In this document: positions 33,164 through 40,827 of the stretch, in pieces
Position numbering within the stretch: the first letter of the stretch is position 1
Layout: every line of letters begins with the position of its first letter
Origin: WANQ01 sp964448055
GTDB lineage: Archaea > Thermoproteota > Thermoprotei_A > Sulfolobales > WANQ01
Direction of reading: 5' to 3'
Assembly: GCA_964448055.1 (NCBI GenBank)
Contig: CAYUVB010000001.1
Span: 1-64,000, forward strand
Length of the DNA: 64,000 nucleotides
Notes under the pieces: model-generated
Databases searched by the model: none
The model's input: only the letters and a program-made list of their open reading frames with translations
What the model was told of the DNA's origin: nothing
Translations under genes and position numbers: made by a program

Positions 33164-35128
33164 ATGCCTAAGAAATCTATGACAATAGTAGACGTTAAGG
33201 CATGGATTGCTGAAACTAGAAGTATGTTAAAGGGCTCTAGGATAGTTAATGTATATCATATCGATAACATAGTCATACTTAAATTATGGACGAAAGGTAA
33301 AGAGGGGAAACAGAACCTTCTAATAGAACCTGGTAAAAGAATTCACTTAACTGAATATGAGCATAAAGTAAATGAGACCGCAAAGGTGTCGTCTTTTGCA
33401 GCGGGTCTACGAAAACATATACGTGGTGCTGTGCTAGAAGATTTATTACAAATTGGTAGCGATAGAATAGTAGCATTAAAGTTGGCATCTCATGGCAACA
33501 TCTATTATTTGATAGCTGAACTAATACCTAGAGGAATAGTAGCTCTAGTAGACAATGAGTGGAGAATAATATACTCTTCAGAATACCGTGAAATGAAGGA
33601 TAGAATAATAAGAAGAGGGGAAAGGTATCAACCACCTCCTCAACCACCGAATATAGAAGAGCTAAGCATTGACAATGCAATGAAACTATTAAGTAAAGGT
33701 AAGGATATTGTAAGAGGAATGGTCAGGGGATGGGGGTTACCAGGAGAGTTTGCTGAAGAAGTACTGGCAAGGCTAGGTATAGATAAAAATAAGAAACCCA
33801 ATGAATTAAATATGGAAATAATAGAGAAAATTCTTGATACAGTCAAGGAGATTATACGTAACATAAGTTCAGGGAATATAGAGGCTTATCATGTTGAAGT
33901 TAATGGGAAAGTAGAAACAGTATTACCATATAAACCCCAATCATTCTGGAATGCCAAGCTAATACCTTTTCCATCATTTAACAAAGCCTTAGACGAATAC
34001 TTCATTAGAATAGAGAGAGAAGAACGAGCATTTAAAGAGAAACGTGAAATAGAAGAACTTGAATCTAGAATAAAAGCTAGTATTGAGAACCAGAAAAAAC
34101 TCATAGAAGAATACGAAAGGAAAGCAAGAGAATACAAGACCATAGCTGATAAACTATCTATGAAATATGTGGAACTTGAAGAAATACTGAACTGTATAAA
34201 CGATGTTATAGACAAAGGCGCTTGGAATCAATTATCAAAATGTAAGGGTGTTATAGAATACAATAGACACGGAGGCATAATAAAAGTTAAGGTAAATGAC
34301 TTAATAGTAACCGTTAAGCCTAGGCAAAAACCGTATGATGTAATAAAGACTTTTTATGACGAGTCTAAGAACTATAAGAGAAAAGCTGAGAAGGCTAAGG
34401 AAGCATTAAGAGACCTAGAACAGAGGCTTAAAGAACTAGTAGAGAAGGCAATAAAGTTGGAGTTAAAGTCTAAAGCTAGGATTAAGCGAAGAGAATGGTA
34501 TGAGAAATACCACTGGTTAATTACAAGTAACGGTTTTCTTGTAATAGGCGGAAGAAATATAGACCAAAATGAATCCATTGTAAGAAAGTTGTTAGAACCA
34601 AATGACGTATTCATGCATGCCGATATTCATGGGGCCCCTGTGATAGTTATTAAGACTAATGGTAAAACACCTACACAAGAGGATTTAGAGGAAGCAGCGG
34701 TAATAGCTGGTTGCTACAGCAAAGCCTGGAAGCAAGGACTAGGATACGTAGAAGTTTACTGGGTTAAAGGTGAACAAGTATCAAAGTCTCCTCCTAGCGG
34801 CGAATACTTGCCTAAAGGGTCATTTATGGTTTATGGTAAGAGGAATTATATTAGAGTAGAACTTCAGCTAGCCATAGGGGTAGAAATACTAAAGGACGGG
34901 ACACCACGCGTAATAGCTGGTCCACCAAACCTCATAGAGAAACGTGCACGATATTCCGCAATTCTTATACCAGGTGATCAAGATCCCTCAAAAATAGCTA
35001 AGAAGTTAAAGGAGTACTGGGTTAAGAGAGCAGTAGAAGAGGAGAAGCCTATAATAGAGACTTTAACTATAGATGATATACGTGAAAGAATACCCGGTAG
35101 AAGCCGGGTCATAAAATTAAAACCGTGA
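33164..35128 (+). CDS. NFACT-family protein (archaeal Rqc2/RqcH homologue)
   Basis: A 654-residue NFACT protein, related to eukaryotic Rqc2/NEMF and bacterial RqcH, which act in ribosome-associated quality control on stalled 50S subunits. NFACT-N begins MTIVDVKAWIAETRSMLKGSRIVNVY; a HhH-like region follows about residues 180-230; a long coiled coil lies at 290-360 and 400-440; NFACT-R has FMHADIHGAPVIVIK and ends near SFMVYGKRNYIRV. The length is typical for archaea. It lies upstream of the CBS array, 19 bp from the first CBS gene. Confidence 0.92.
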   Translation: MPKKSMTIVDVKAWIAETRSMLKGSRIVNVYHIDNIVILKLWTKGKEGKQNLLIEPGKRIHLTEYEHKVNETAKVSSFAAGLRKHIRGAVLEDLLQIGSDRIVALKLASHGNIYYLIAELIPRGIVALVDNEWRIIYSSEYREMKDRIIRRGERYQPPPQPPNIEELSIDNAMKLLSKGKDIVRGMVRGWGLPGEFAEEVLARLGIDKNKKPNELNMEIIEKILDTVKEIIRNISSGNIEAYHVEVNGKVETVLPYKPQSFWNAKLIPFPSFNKALDEYFIRIEREERAFKEKREIEELESRIKASIENQKKLIEEYERKAREYKTIADKLSMKYVELEEILNCINDVIDKGAWNQLSKCKGVIEYNRHGGIIKVKVNDLIVTVKPRQKPYDVIKTFYDESKNYKRKAEKAKEALRDLEQRLKELVEKAIKLELKSKARIKRREWYEKYHWLITSNGFLVIGGRNIDQNESIVRKLLEPNDVFMHADIHGAPVIVIKTNGKTPTQEDLEEAAVIAGCYSKAWKQGLGYVEVYWVKGEQVSKSPPSGEYLPKGSFMVYGKRNYIRVELQLAIGVEILKDGTPRVIAGPPNLIEKRARYSAILIPGDQDPSKIAKKLKEYWVKRAVEEEKPIIETLTIDDIRERIPGRSRVIKLKP

Positions 35129-35147
35129 TCTTAGGTGACTTGAATTC

Positions 35148-35597
35148 ATGGGTGAAGAAAGACCTTTACTCGTAAGGGATGTAATGGTATCCGATCCCGT
35201 AACAGTACCACCCAATACTAGTGTAAGGGAAATAGCAAAGATAATGAAGGAGAAGAATATAGGAAGCGTAATAGTAGTAGAGAATGATAGAATGGTAGGA
35301 ATAGTGACTGAAGAAGATCTTATACGAAGAGTATTAGCTGAAGGAAAGGATCCGGAACGTACACGAGCAGCAGATGTTATGACACGTCCAGTAGTATATG
35401 TATCACCAGATACTGAGCTTAAAGAAGCTGCACTATTAATGGCGAGACTTGGAATAGGTCATTTACCAGTAGTAGAGGGTAGTAGAGTTGTAGGAATAAT
35501 AGCAGAGTACGATATAGTTAGGCTTACGCCAGAATTAATAGAACTACTATATGTTAAAGGGAAACTTGGTTCATCAGAAACAATGGAGTTAGGATAA
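35148..35597 (+). CDS. CBS-domain protein 1 (two CBS motifs)
   Basis: A 149-residue protein made only of a CBS pair: first VRDVMVSDPVTVPPNTSVREIAKIM ending GIVTEEDLIRRV, second AADVMTRPVVYVSPDTELKEAALLM ending GIIAEYDIVRLT. CBS pairs bind adenine nucleotides, SAM or other ligands and usually control a partner protein. No effector domain is attached. It is the first of five adjacent CBS-only genes on the same strand. Confidence 0.9.
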   Translation: MGEERPLLVRDVMVSDPVTVPPNTSVREIAKIMKEKNIGSVIVVENDRMVGIVTEEDLIRRVLAEGKDPERTRAADVMTRPVVYVSPDTELKEAALLMARLGIGHLPVVEGSRVVGIIAEYDIVRLTPELIELLYVKGKLGSSETMELG

Positions 35598-35657
35598 TAA
35601 ATGCTTCTACTCTAAGACCATTGATTCAATGCATCTAATTTATTCTCGTAGCCTAAT

Positions 35658-35667
35658 CTATATTTAT
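35658..35667 (+). promoter_or_regulatory. TATA box for the second CBS gene
   Basis: CTATATTTAT at 35658-35667 is centred 26 bp before the ATG at 35688. This is the archaeal TATA-to-start distance and predicts a leaderless mRNA starting at that ATG. It supports the 35688 start over a GTG at 35715, and shows that the second CBS gene has its own promoter. Confidence 0.6.
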
Positions 35668-35687
35668 CTGTGTAGCTAATATACTGT

Positions 35688-36497
35688 ATGGGTGTAATAG
35701 CCTTCGCTATATCTGTGTCACTACTTTTCTCGAAAGAATATCCTGTTCTTAAGCCAGATGAACCAGCTCTTCGTGCTAGAAGAGTTATGAGAGATACTGG
35801 TTTAAGAATAATCCCAGTAGTTGAAAACGGTATACTTAAGGGAATTGTTAGTAGGCTTGGTGTGCTAAGTATAACTTCGGCTAGATCTAATCTTAGGGTT
35901 GCAGATATAGCTGAGGAACCATTAGTAGTACTTAGACAAGAGGAAAAGCTGAGTGAAGCAGTAGATAAGATGCTTAGTGTCGATGAATGGTACGCACCGG
36001 TGGTTGACGAGGCAAATAGGTATAAGGGTGTACTAGGGTTAGAACACATTATTTCATACTACCTACGTAAAGAAGATAAGCCAAGTAGCTTAATGAAGCC
36101 TGTTGAAGAGTTCATGACAAGTAACGTAGAAGCAGTATATGCTGATGAACATATCTCATCGTTATGGAAGAAGATATTGGAATACCGTTATGCTGGTTAT
36201 CCCGTATTGGATAGTAAGGGTAGACTTGTAGGTGTGGTTACCCAATATGATTTAATAAGACACGGTTTTACTAGAATAGACTTTGAATCTGAAAGCCCTC
36301 CCAGAAAAGGGCCACGTATAAGAGAAATAATGTCTACACCGCCAATAACAGTTAGACCAAGTGATCCACTAGTTAAGGCAGCTGAAATAATGCTTGATAG
36401 AGGTATTGGCAGAGTATTAGTGGTAGATATTCGTAACGAACTATTAGGTATTGTTGATAGAGAAGATATTGTTAAAGCTATTATGGGTAGATCATAA
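35688..36497 (+). CDS. CBS-domain protein 2 (four CBS motifs)
   Basis: A 269-residue protein with four CBS motifs: a degenerate first (about 18-60, VLKPDEPALRARRVMRDTGLRIIPVV), a second (70-118), a third (MTSNVEAVYADEHISSL, to VGVVTQYDLIRHG) and a fourth (IMSTPPITVRPSDPLVKAA to VDREDIVKAIM). Thus two Bateman modules in one chain. The N-terminus (MGVIAFAISVSLLF) is hydrophobic but follows a TATA box at leaderless distance. A ribosome binding site is not needed for leaderless translation. Confidence 0.85.
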   Translation: MGVIAFAISVSLLFSKEYPVLKPDEPALRARRVMRDTGLRIIPVVENGILKGIVSRLGVLSITSARSNLRVADIAEEPLVVLRQEEKLSEAVDKMLSVDEWYAPVVDEANRYKGVLGLEHIISYYLRKEDKPSSLMKPVEEFMTSNVEAVYADEHISSLWKKILEYRYAGYPVLDSKGRLVGVVTQYDLIRHGFTRIDFESESPPRKGPRIREIMSTPPITVRPSDPLVKAAEIMLDRGIGRVLVVDIRNELLGIVDREDIVKAIMGRS

Positions 36498-36553
36498 AAA
36501 GATAATCCTTTTATCATGAGCTTTACAAAAATTATGTAGAGGGAAGAGTATAC

Positions 36554-37498
36554 TTGTATAGATCTGGATCTAGACCTAGGAGAGTAGAAGGATACAGATG
36601 GCTGAGAAGTGATGGGACACCTAACTTCTCAGACCACGTATATCGTCGTGAAGGAAGCATAGTTAGAGTAGCCAAGACCGACCTTAAGACAGCCTCTCCT
36701 ACAACACCTGTGCTTGAGCTTGCAGAAACCATGACATACAACAATATTAGAAGTATACCTGTAATCAACAGTAGGCTAGAGTTAGAGGGATTAGTATTAG
36801 CAACCAATATAGTAAATTATATTGGTGGTGGCGAGCTCTATAACATTGTAGTAGAACGTCATAATAAGAATATTTACAGCGCCTTAAGGGAGCCAGCTTC
36901 AACTATTATGATAAGAAATCCTATAATAGCGTATACGACGGATAAGATAACAAGTGTAATAGAAAAGATGATACTTGAAGGTATAGGTGTAGTACCAATA
37001 CTAGACGAGGAAAACAAGATCTATGGCATAGTAACTGAAAGAGATTTTGTAGAATACTTCGCTGAAAAAGAGGAAATAGGAGTAAAAGTATCAGAGGTTA
37101 TGTCTAAAAATGTCATAACAATTGAGCGAGATTCTACTCTAAAGAAAGCAGCTGAAACTATGATTAAGCTGGGGTTTAGGCGTCTGCCAGTAGTTGAGGA
37201 CGATAAAATCGCGGGAATGATAACAGCTAAAGATATTGTCAGATTTATTGGTGATCACGAAATATTTAAGAAGACTGTTTCAGGCGACATCGAAGAAGCC
37301 TTAAACATTCCTGTAATAGAGGTAGCGAATAAGTTCGTATACACAATAGATCCTTCAGCGGATGTAAGTCGGGCGGCAAGATATATGATGGAGAAGGGTA
37401 TAAGTAGTCTTCTCGTAGTAGAAGATGAAAAACTTGTTGGGATAGTAACTGAGAGAGATATCCTATATGGTATACTTACAAGAGGTAAGAGGGAATAA
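36554..37498 (+). CDS. CBS-domain protein 3 (four CBS motifs)
   Basis: A 314-residue protein with a basic N-terminal extension of about 35 residues (YRSGSRPRRVEGYRWLRSDG) followed by four CBS motifs: from VAKTDLKTASPTTPVLELAETM, from TIMIRNPIIAYTTDKITSVIEKM, from VSEVMSKNVITIERDSTLKKAAETM, and from VANKFVYTIDPSADVSRAARYM. The start is TTG 36554, 10 bases after a GAGGG ribosome binding site. The basic extension could touch nucleic acid or a partner. Its stop is two bases before the next CBS gene's ATG. Confidence 0.85.
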   Translation: MYRSGSRPRRVEGYRWLRSDGTPNFSDHVYRREGSIVRVAKTDLKTASPTTPVLELAETMTYNNIRSIPVINSRLELEGLVLATNIVNYIGGGELYNIVVERHNKNIYSALREPASTIMIRNPIIAYTTDKITSVIEKMILEGIGVVPILDEENKIYGIVTERDFVEYFAEKEEIGVKVSEVMSKNVITIERDSTLKKAAETMIKLGFRRLPVVEDDKIAGMITAKDIVRFIGDHEIFKKTVSGDIEEALNIPVIEVANKFVYTIDPSADVSRAARYMMEKGISSLLVVEDEKLVGIVTERDILYGILTRGKRE

Positions 37499-37500
37499 GT

Positions 37501-38340
37501 ATGCCTGCAAAAGTTTCATCATATATGTCCTCACCTGTAATAGCTGCATCACCTTATGATAATCTTGCACACATACGTAATTTGATGATAAGGCATCATG
37601 TAGGTAGAGTAGTAATAGTAGAAGATAGTAAGCCTATAGGGATAATAACTAAAAGCGACTTCATTAGAGCATTATTTTCTAGGCGCAGGTACACTAAGCC
37701 TTTAGAGGAAATTAAAGCTGAAGAAGTAATGACGAGGGATCTAATAGTAATAGAGGAGAATAAAAGTATAAAGAATGCTGCAAAATTAATGATACGTTAT
37801 GGTATTAGTGGATTACCTGTAGTTACACGTGATGGTGGACTAGTAGGAATAATAACGTTAACTGATCTAACTAGAGCCTATGCTGAAAGGTATAGGGGAA
37901 GACTACGTGTGTTTGATGCTATGAGGAAGGATCCTCCAATAGTTTCACGTAGTCATAGTCTATTCTATATAGCTGACTTGTTATCAAAGGATCCTGCTGG
38001 GAAAGTAATAGTAGTTGAAGGGAATAAACCTGTGGGAATAATAACTAAAAGTGATGTAGCATTCTTGAACACACTATTATTATCCCATAACATAAAGTAC
38101 ATTAAGAGAACTAGTATCGAGAAAGGACGAGCAACAGCCGTAAGAATATATGCTATACCTATAGCAGCTGATATAATGACACCTAACCCGTTAACAACTA
38201 AGCCATTAGAGGATTTAGCCTTAGCAGCTGACACAATGATTAAGAATAATATTAGTGGCCTCCCAGTAGTAGATGATGAAGGCAATCTCATGGGTATAGT
38301 CACTAAGATTGAAATAGCTAGAGCTCTTTCAAAACTTTAG
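37501..38340 (+). CDS. CBS-domain protein 4 (four CBS motifs)
   Basis: A 279-residue CBS-only protein: VSSYMSSPVIAASPYDNLAHI to IITKSDFIRAL; AEEVMTRDLIVIEENKSIKNA to IITLTDLTRAY; FDAMRKDPPIVSRSHSLFYIA to IITKSDVAFL; AADIMTPNPLTTKPLEDLALA to IVTKIEIARAL. The second and fourth motifs sit closest to the consensus. The ATG is two bases after the stop of the previous gene, so translation is coupled. No other domain. Confidence 0.88.
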   Translation: MPAKVSSYMSSPVIAASPYDNLAHIRNLMIRHHVGRVVIVEDSKPIGIITKSDFIRALFSRRRYTKPLEEIKAEEVMTRDLIVIEENKSIKNAAKLMIRYGISGLPVVTRDGGLVGIITLTDLTRAYAERYRGRLRVFDAMRKDPPIVSRSHSLFYIADLLSKDPAGKVIVVEGNKPVGIITKSDVAFLNTLLLSHNIKYIKRTSIEKGRATAVRIYAIPIAADIMTPNPLTTKPLEDLALAADTMIKNNISGLPVVDDEGNLMGIVTKIEIARALSKL

Positions 38341-38373
38341 CTCTCTAGTAGGAGTGTAAGAGGTTTCTGGATC

Positions 38374-39192
38374 ATGAGCTTAAGAGAGAAGGCTCAAGTA
38401 AAAGTAGTTGATGTTATGGAAAAGGAGTTTCCAAAAGTAGATAAAAACGAAACATTATATCATGCAGTCAAAATTATGGAGAAGTATGGTTATGATAGAG
38501 TAGTAGTTCTAGATGAGGGTAAACTTGTTGGTGTAGCTACGAAAAAGGATATCATAATGAAGCTTGGTACCGAACGTACCAGAAGAGCGACACCTGGTGG
38601 GATGCATATATCGAGCTTTATGACTCCTAACCCTATCACAGTAAATCCTAATACTACGGTAGGTGAAGTATCTAAGATCATGATATCCAAGGAGATAAGC
38701 AGCCTTCCTGTTGTAGAAGAAAACGAATTGATAGGCTTGGTAACAAAGTGGAGTATAGCAAAGTTGTTAGAAGACGTAGAAATACCTGTAAGAGAAGTTA
38801 TGAGTACAAGTCCTATAGCAGTAAAATTATCTGATCGCGTATTACATGTAAGACAGCTCATATTAAATGAAGGTTTAACATTCATACCAGTAATAGATGA
38901 AAATGGAAGAGTTATAGGTTCAATATCAATAGACGAGGTAGCAGATGCCTTATTCACATTCCATGATATAGTACCTGAAAAGCATAGGAGAGAAAGAATG
39001 ATGCACCTACTTGTATCAGATATAATGAGACTAAGACCTCCGAAGATCCAAGCAACAGACCCTCTTGGGGAAACCATAAAGGAAATGAGGAAAAGAAGAT
39101 ATCGCGGAGCAATAGTAGTAGATAACGAAGATAGACCTATAGGTGTCGTAACTTTAACTGATATAACAGAATATCTTGCAACAATGAGTTAA
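38374..39192 (+). CDS. CBS-domain protein 5 (four CBS motifs)
   Basis: A 272-residue CBS-only protein: VVDVMEKEFPKVDKNETLYHAV to ATKKDIIMKL; SSFMTPNPITVNPNTTVGEVS to LVTKWSIAKLL; VREVMSTSPIAVKLSDRVLHV to SISIDEVADAL; VSDIMRLRPPKIQATDPLGET to VVTLTDITEYL. The gene ends the array; a T-rich stretch follows its stop. Likely co-transcribed with the third and fourth genes (33 bp gap). Confidence 0.88.
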   Translation: MSLREKAQVKVVDVMEKEFPKVDKNETLYHAVKIMEKYGYDRVVVLDEGKLVGVATKKDIIMKLGTERTRRATPGGMHISSFMTPNPITVNPNTTVGEVSKIMISKEISSLPVVEENELIGLVTKWSIAKLLEDVEIPVREVMSTSPIAVKLSDRVLHVRQLILNEGLTFIPVIDENGRVIGSISIDEVADALFTFHDIVPEKHRRERMMHLLVSDIMRLRPPKIQATDPLGETIKEMRKRRYRGAIVVDNEDRPIGVVTLTDITEYLATMS

Positions 39193-39210
39193 CTTCTTTT
39201 AACTCTTTTA
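39193..39210 (+). terminator. T-rich terminator after the CBS array
   Basis: CTTCTTTTAACTCTTTTA directly follows the stop codon of the fifth CBS gene. Oligo-T runs are the typical crenarchaeal terminator. A new promoter (TATTTTTAAA, 39231-39240) lies downstream, which fits an operon end. Confidence 0.5.
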
Positions 39211-39230
39211 CTAAAAAGACTTGAGAACTC

Positions 39231-39289
39231 TATTTTTAAACCCCATACACTGTTATACAGTATTCTAGGATAAACTAGCATTGAAGGAG
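39231..39289 (+). promoter_or_regulatory. TATA box and Shine-Dalgarno deciding the Mut7-C start
   Basis: TATTTTTAAA (39231-39240) is a good TATA box. AAGGAG (39284-39289) lies nine bases before the ATG at 39299, which selects this start over the in-frame TTG at 39281 that precedes the ribosome binding site. Confidence 0.6.
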
Positions 39290-39298
39290 AATAAAACG

Positions 39299-39829
39299 AT
39301 GAACAAGAGCGTAGAAGATATGAAATTCGTTGTAGATACTATGCTCGGCGATCTTGCTAGATGGTTACGTATCCTAGGCTATGATACTAAGTACTCTAAA
39401 GATTATGAGGACTGGCAACTACTAAGGATAGCTGAAAATGAATCAAGAGTACTCATTACAAGAGATAGAGGATTATATTGGCGTGCTCGCCGTAAAGGTA
39501 TTAGTACTATATTAGTAGAGGCTGACGACATAGCTAAAAGACTCTATACTGTAGCCATAAGATACCCTATTAGACTATATGTAGACTTTAATCTTACGCG
39601 ATGCAGTATATGTAATACACCCTTAGTGAAAACGGATAAGGAGAGAGTAAGAGGTAAAGTACCTGAACCAGTATACAATAAGTATCATGACTTCTGGGTT
39701 TGCCCTAAATGTGGTAAAGTTTACTGGAGAGGAAGACACTGGGTTAAGATAGAGGAAATACTAGGACAAGTTAGGGGGATGGTAGATGAGTGGAAAAGAA
39801 CCCGTTCACCCAAGAGAGTTAAGCTTTGA
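39299..39829 (+). CDS. Mut7-C RNase-domain protein with zinc ribbon
   Basis: A 176-residue protein. The PIN-like Mut7-C domain starts KFVVDTMLGDLARWLRILGYDT with the first acidic residue, followed by LLRIAENESRVLITRDRGL (Asp) and VEADD (acidic). A zinc ribbon follows: CSICNTPL and CPKCGKVYWRGRHW. The family is predicted to cut RNA; the fly/worm Mut-7 C-terminus gives its name. Start at ATG 39299 (see ribosome binding site). The last 44 nt overlap the AMMECR1 gene, so the two are coupled. Confidence 0.9.
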   Translation: MNKSVEDMKFVVDTMLGDLARWLRILGYDTKYSKDYEDWQLLRIAENESRVLITRDRGLYWRARRKGISTILVEADDIAKRLYTVAIRYPIRLYVDFNLTRCSICNTPLVKTDKERVRGKVPEPVYNKYHDFWVCPKCGKVYWRGRHWVKIEEILGQVRGMVDEWKRTRSPKRVKL

Positions 39830-40472
39830 GGAAGGAGTATTCTTAGTAAAGCTTGCTAGAAAAGCCGTTGAAGAATTTCTCAAGAAAGGAATTAAGATAA
39901 AACCACCAGAAAACACTCCATCAAGATTACTAAGACCTGGTATGACGTTTACTACAATAGAAGTATTCCATGATTACCATAGACGTAGCTTAAGAGGATG
40001 TATAGGTTACCTACAACCTATTACAAGCCTCGTTCAATCAGTAATAGATACAGCTATACAAGCAGCTGTTGAAGACCCACGGTTTCCGCCTATGGAGTTA
40101 AACGAGCTACCTCTTGTCACCTTCGAAGTATCAGTATTATCTGTGCCAAAGTTGTTAAGAGTAGAGAATAGATGGGATTTACTTAAGCATGTAATAGTAG
40201 GCAAACATGGACTCGTTATTGAGAGAAGAATACACAAGGGAACACTCTTACCACAAGTACCAGTAGAATACGGATGGGACTCTGAGACATTTCTAGCTGA
40301 AACATGCATTAAAGCTGGTTTAAGTCCAGACTGCTGGCTAAACGATAAAACAAGAATATACGTTTATGAAGCAAGACTTTGGAGAGAAAAAGAACCCCTA
40401 GGTGAGGTAGAAGAAAGAGATATGGTAAGAGAATTAGAAGAGCTTTGGGGTAGAAAACAACATAGCAGGTAA
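39786..40472 (+). CDS. AMMECR1-family protein
   Basis: A 228-residue AMMECR1 domain protein, conserved from archaea to humans. The invariant LRGCIGYLQP motif is at about 70, followed by DPRFPPMELNELP, VTFEVSVLS and the GLSPDCW near the end. Cys in RGCIG is thought to be near an active site, but the reaction is unknown. The start lies inside the Mut7-C gene (44-nt overlap), one of the longer same-strand overlaps here. The conserved fusion/neighbour pattern of AMMECR1 with memo and radical SAM genes is not seen. Confidence 0.93.
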   Translation: MSGKEPVHPRELSFEEGVFLVKLARKAVEEFLKKGIKIKPPENTPSRLLRPGMTFTTIEVFHDYHRRSLRGCIGYLQPITSLVQSVIDTAIQAAVEDPRFPPMELNELPLVTFEVSVLSVPKLLRVENRWDLLKHVIVGKHGLVIERRIHKGTLLPQVPVEYGWDSETFLAETCIKAGLSPDCWLNDKTRIYVYEARLWREKEPLGEVEERDMVRELEELWGRKQHSR

Positions 40473-40539
40473 AGTTAGTTTTAAAAGGGTAATCTAATTT
40501 TTCGTTCCGTGGCAGAGTGCTAGATACTAGGTGTAACTA

Positions 40540-40827
40540 ATGAGTGAAGAATTATTTGGATTAATTCTGGGATACAGGAGGGGTACGAATACACAATATC
40601 CTAATGAAGTATTAGCAAAGGTGTATGGTGTTGATGATAAGAATAGTGCTTCAAGGCTAATAGGATGGAAGGCCATATACGTAGATAAGCATGGTAATCG
40701 ATACAACGGCAAGGTCATAGGAGTCCACGGAAGAAAAGGCGTGATACGAATAGTGTTTAAGCCTAATCTGCCGGGTCAAGCTATTGGCGAGGAATTCAAA
40801 CTTATACCGCCATCTAGACAGGAGTAG
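40540..40827 (+). CDS. rpl35ae: large-subunit ribosomal protein L35Ae
   Basis: A 95-residue protein of the L35Ae family (present in eukaryotes and part of archaea): LILGYRRGTNTQYPNEVLAKVYGV, ASRLIGWKAIYVD, GKVIGVHGRKGVIRIVFKPNLPGQAIG. Typical length. A TATA-like TTTTAAAAGG lies near 40480. The stop overlaps the 3' end of the DNA ligase gene by 14 nt in convergent orientation. Confidence 0.95.
   Translation: MSEELFGLILGYRRGTNTQYPNEVLAKVYGVDDKNSASRLIGWKAIYVDKHGNRYNGKVIGVHGRKGVIRIVFKPNLPGQAIGEEFKLIPPSRQE

Noticed and set aside
36554..39192. CRISPR or tandem DNA repeats in the CBS array
   Set aside because: The similarity is at protein-motif level only; no repeated DNA units with regular spacers are present.
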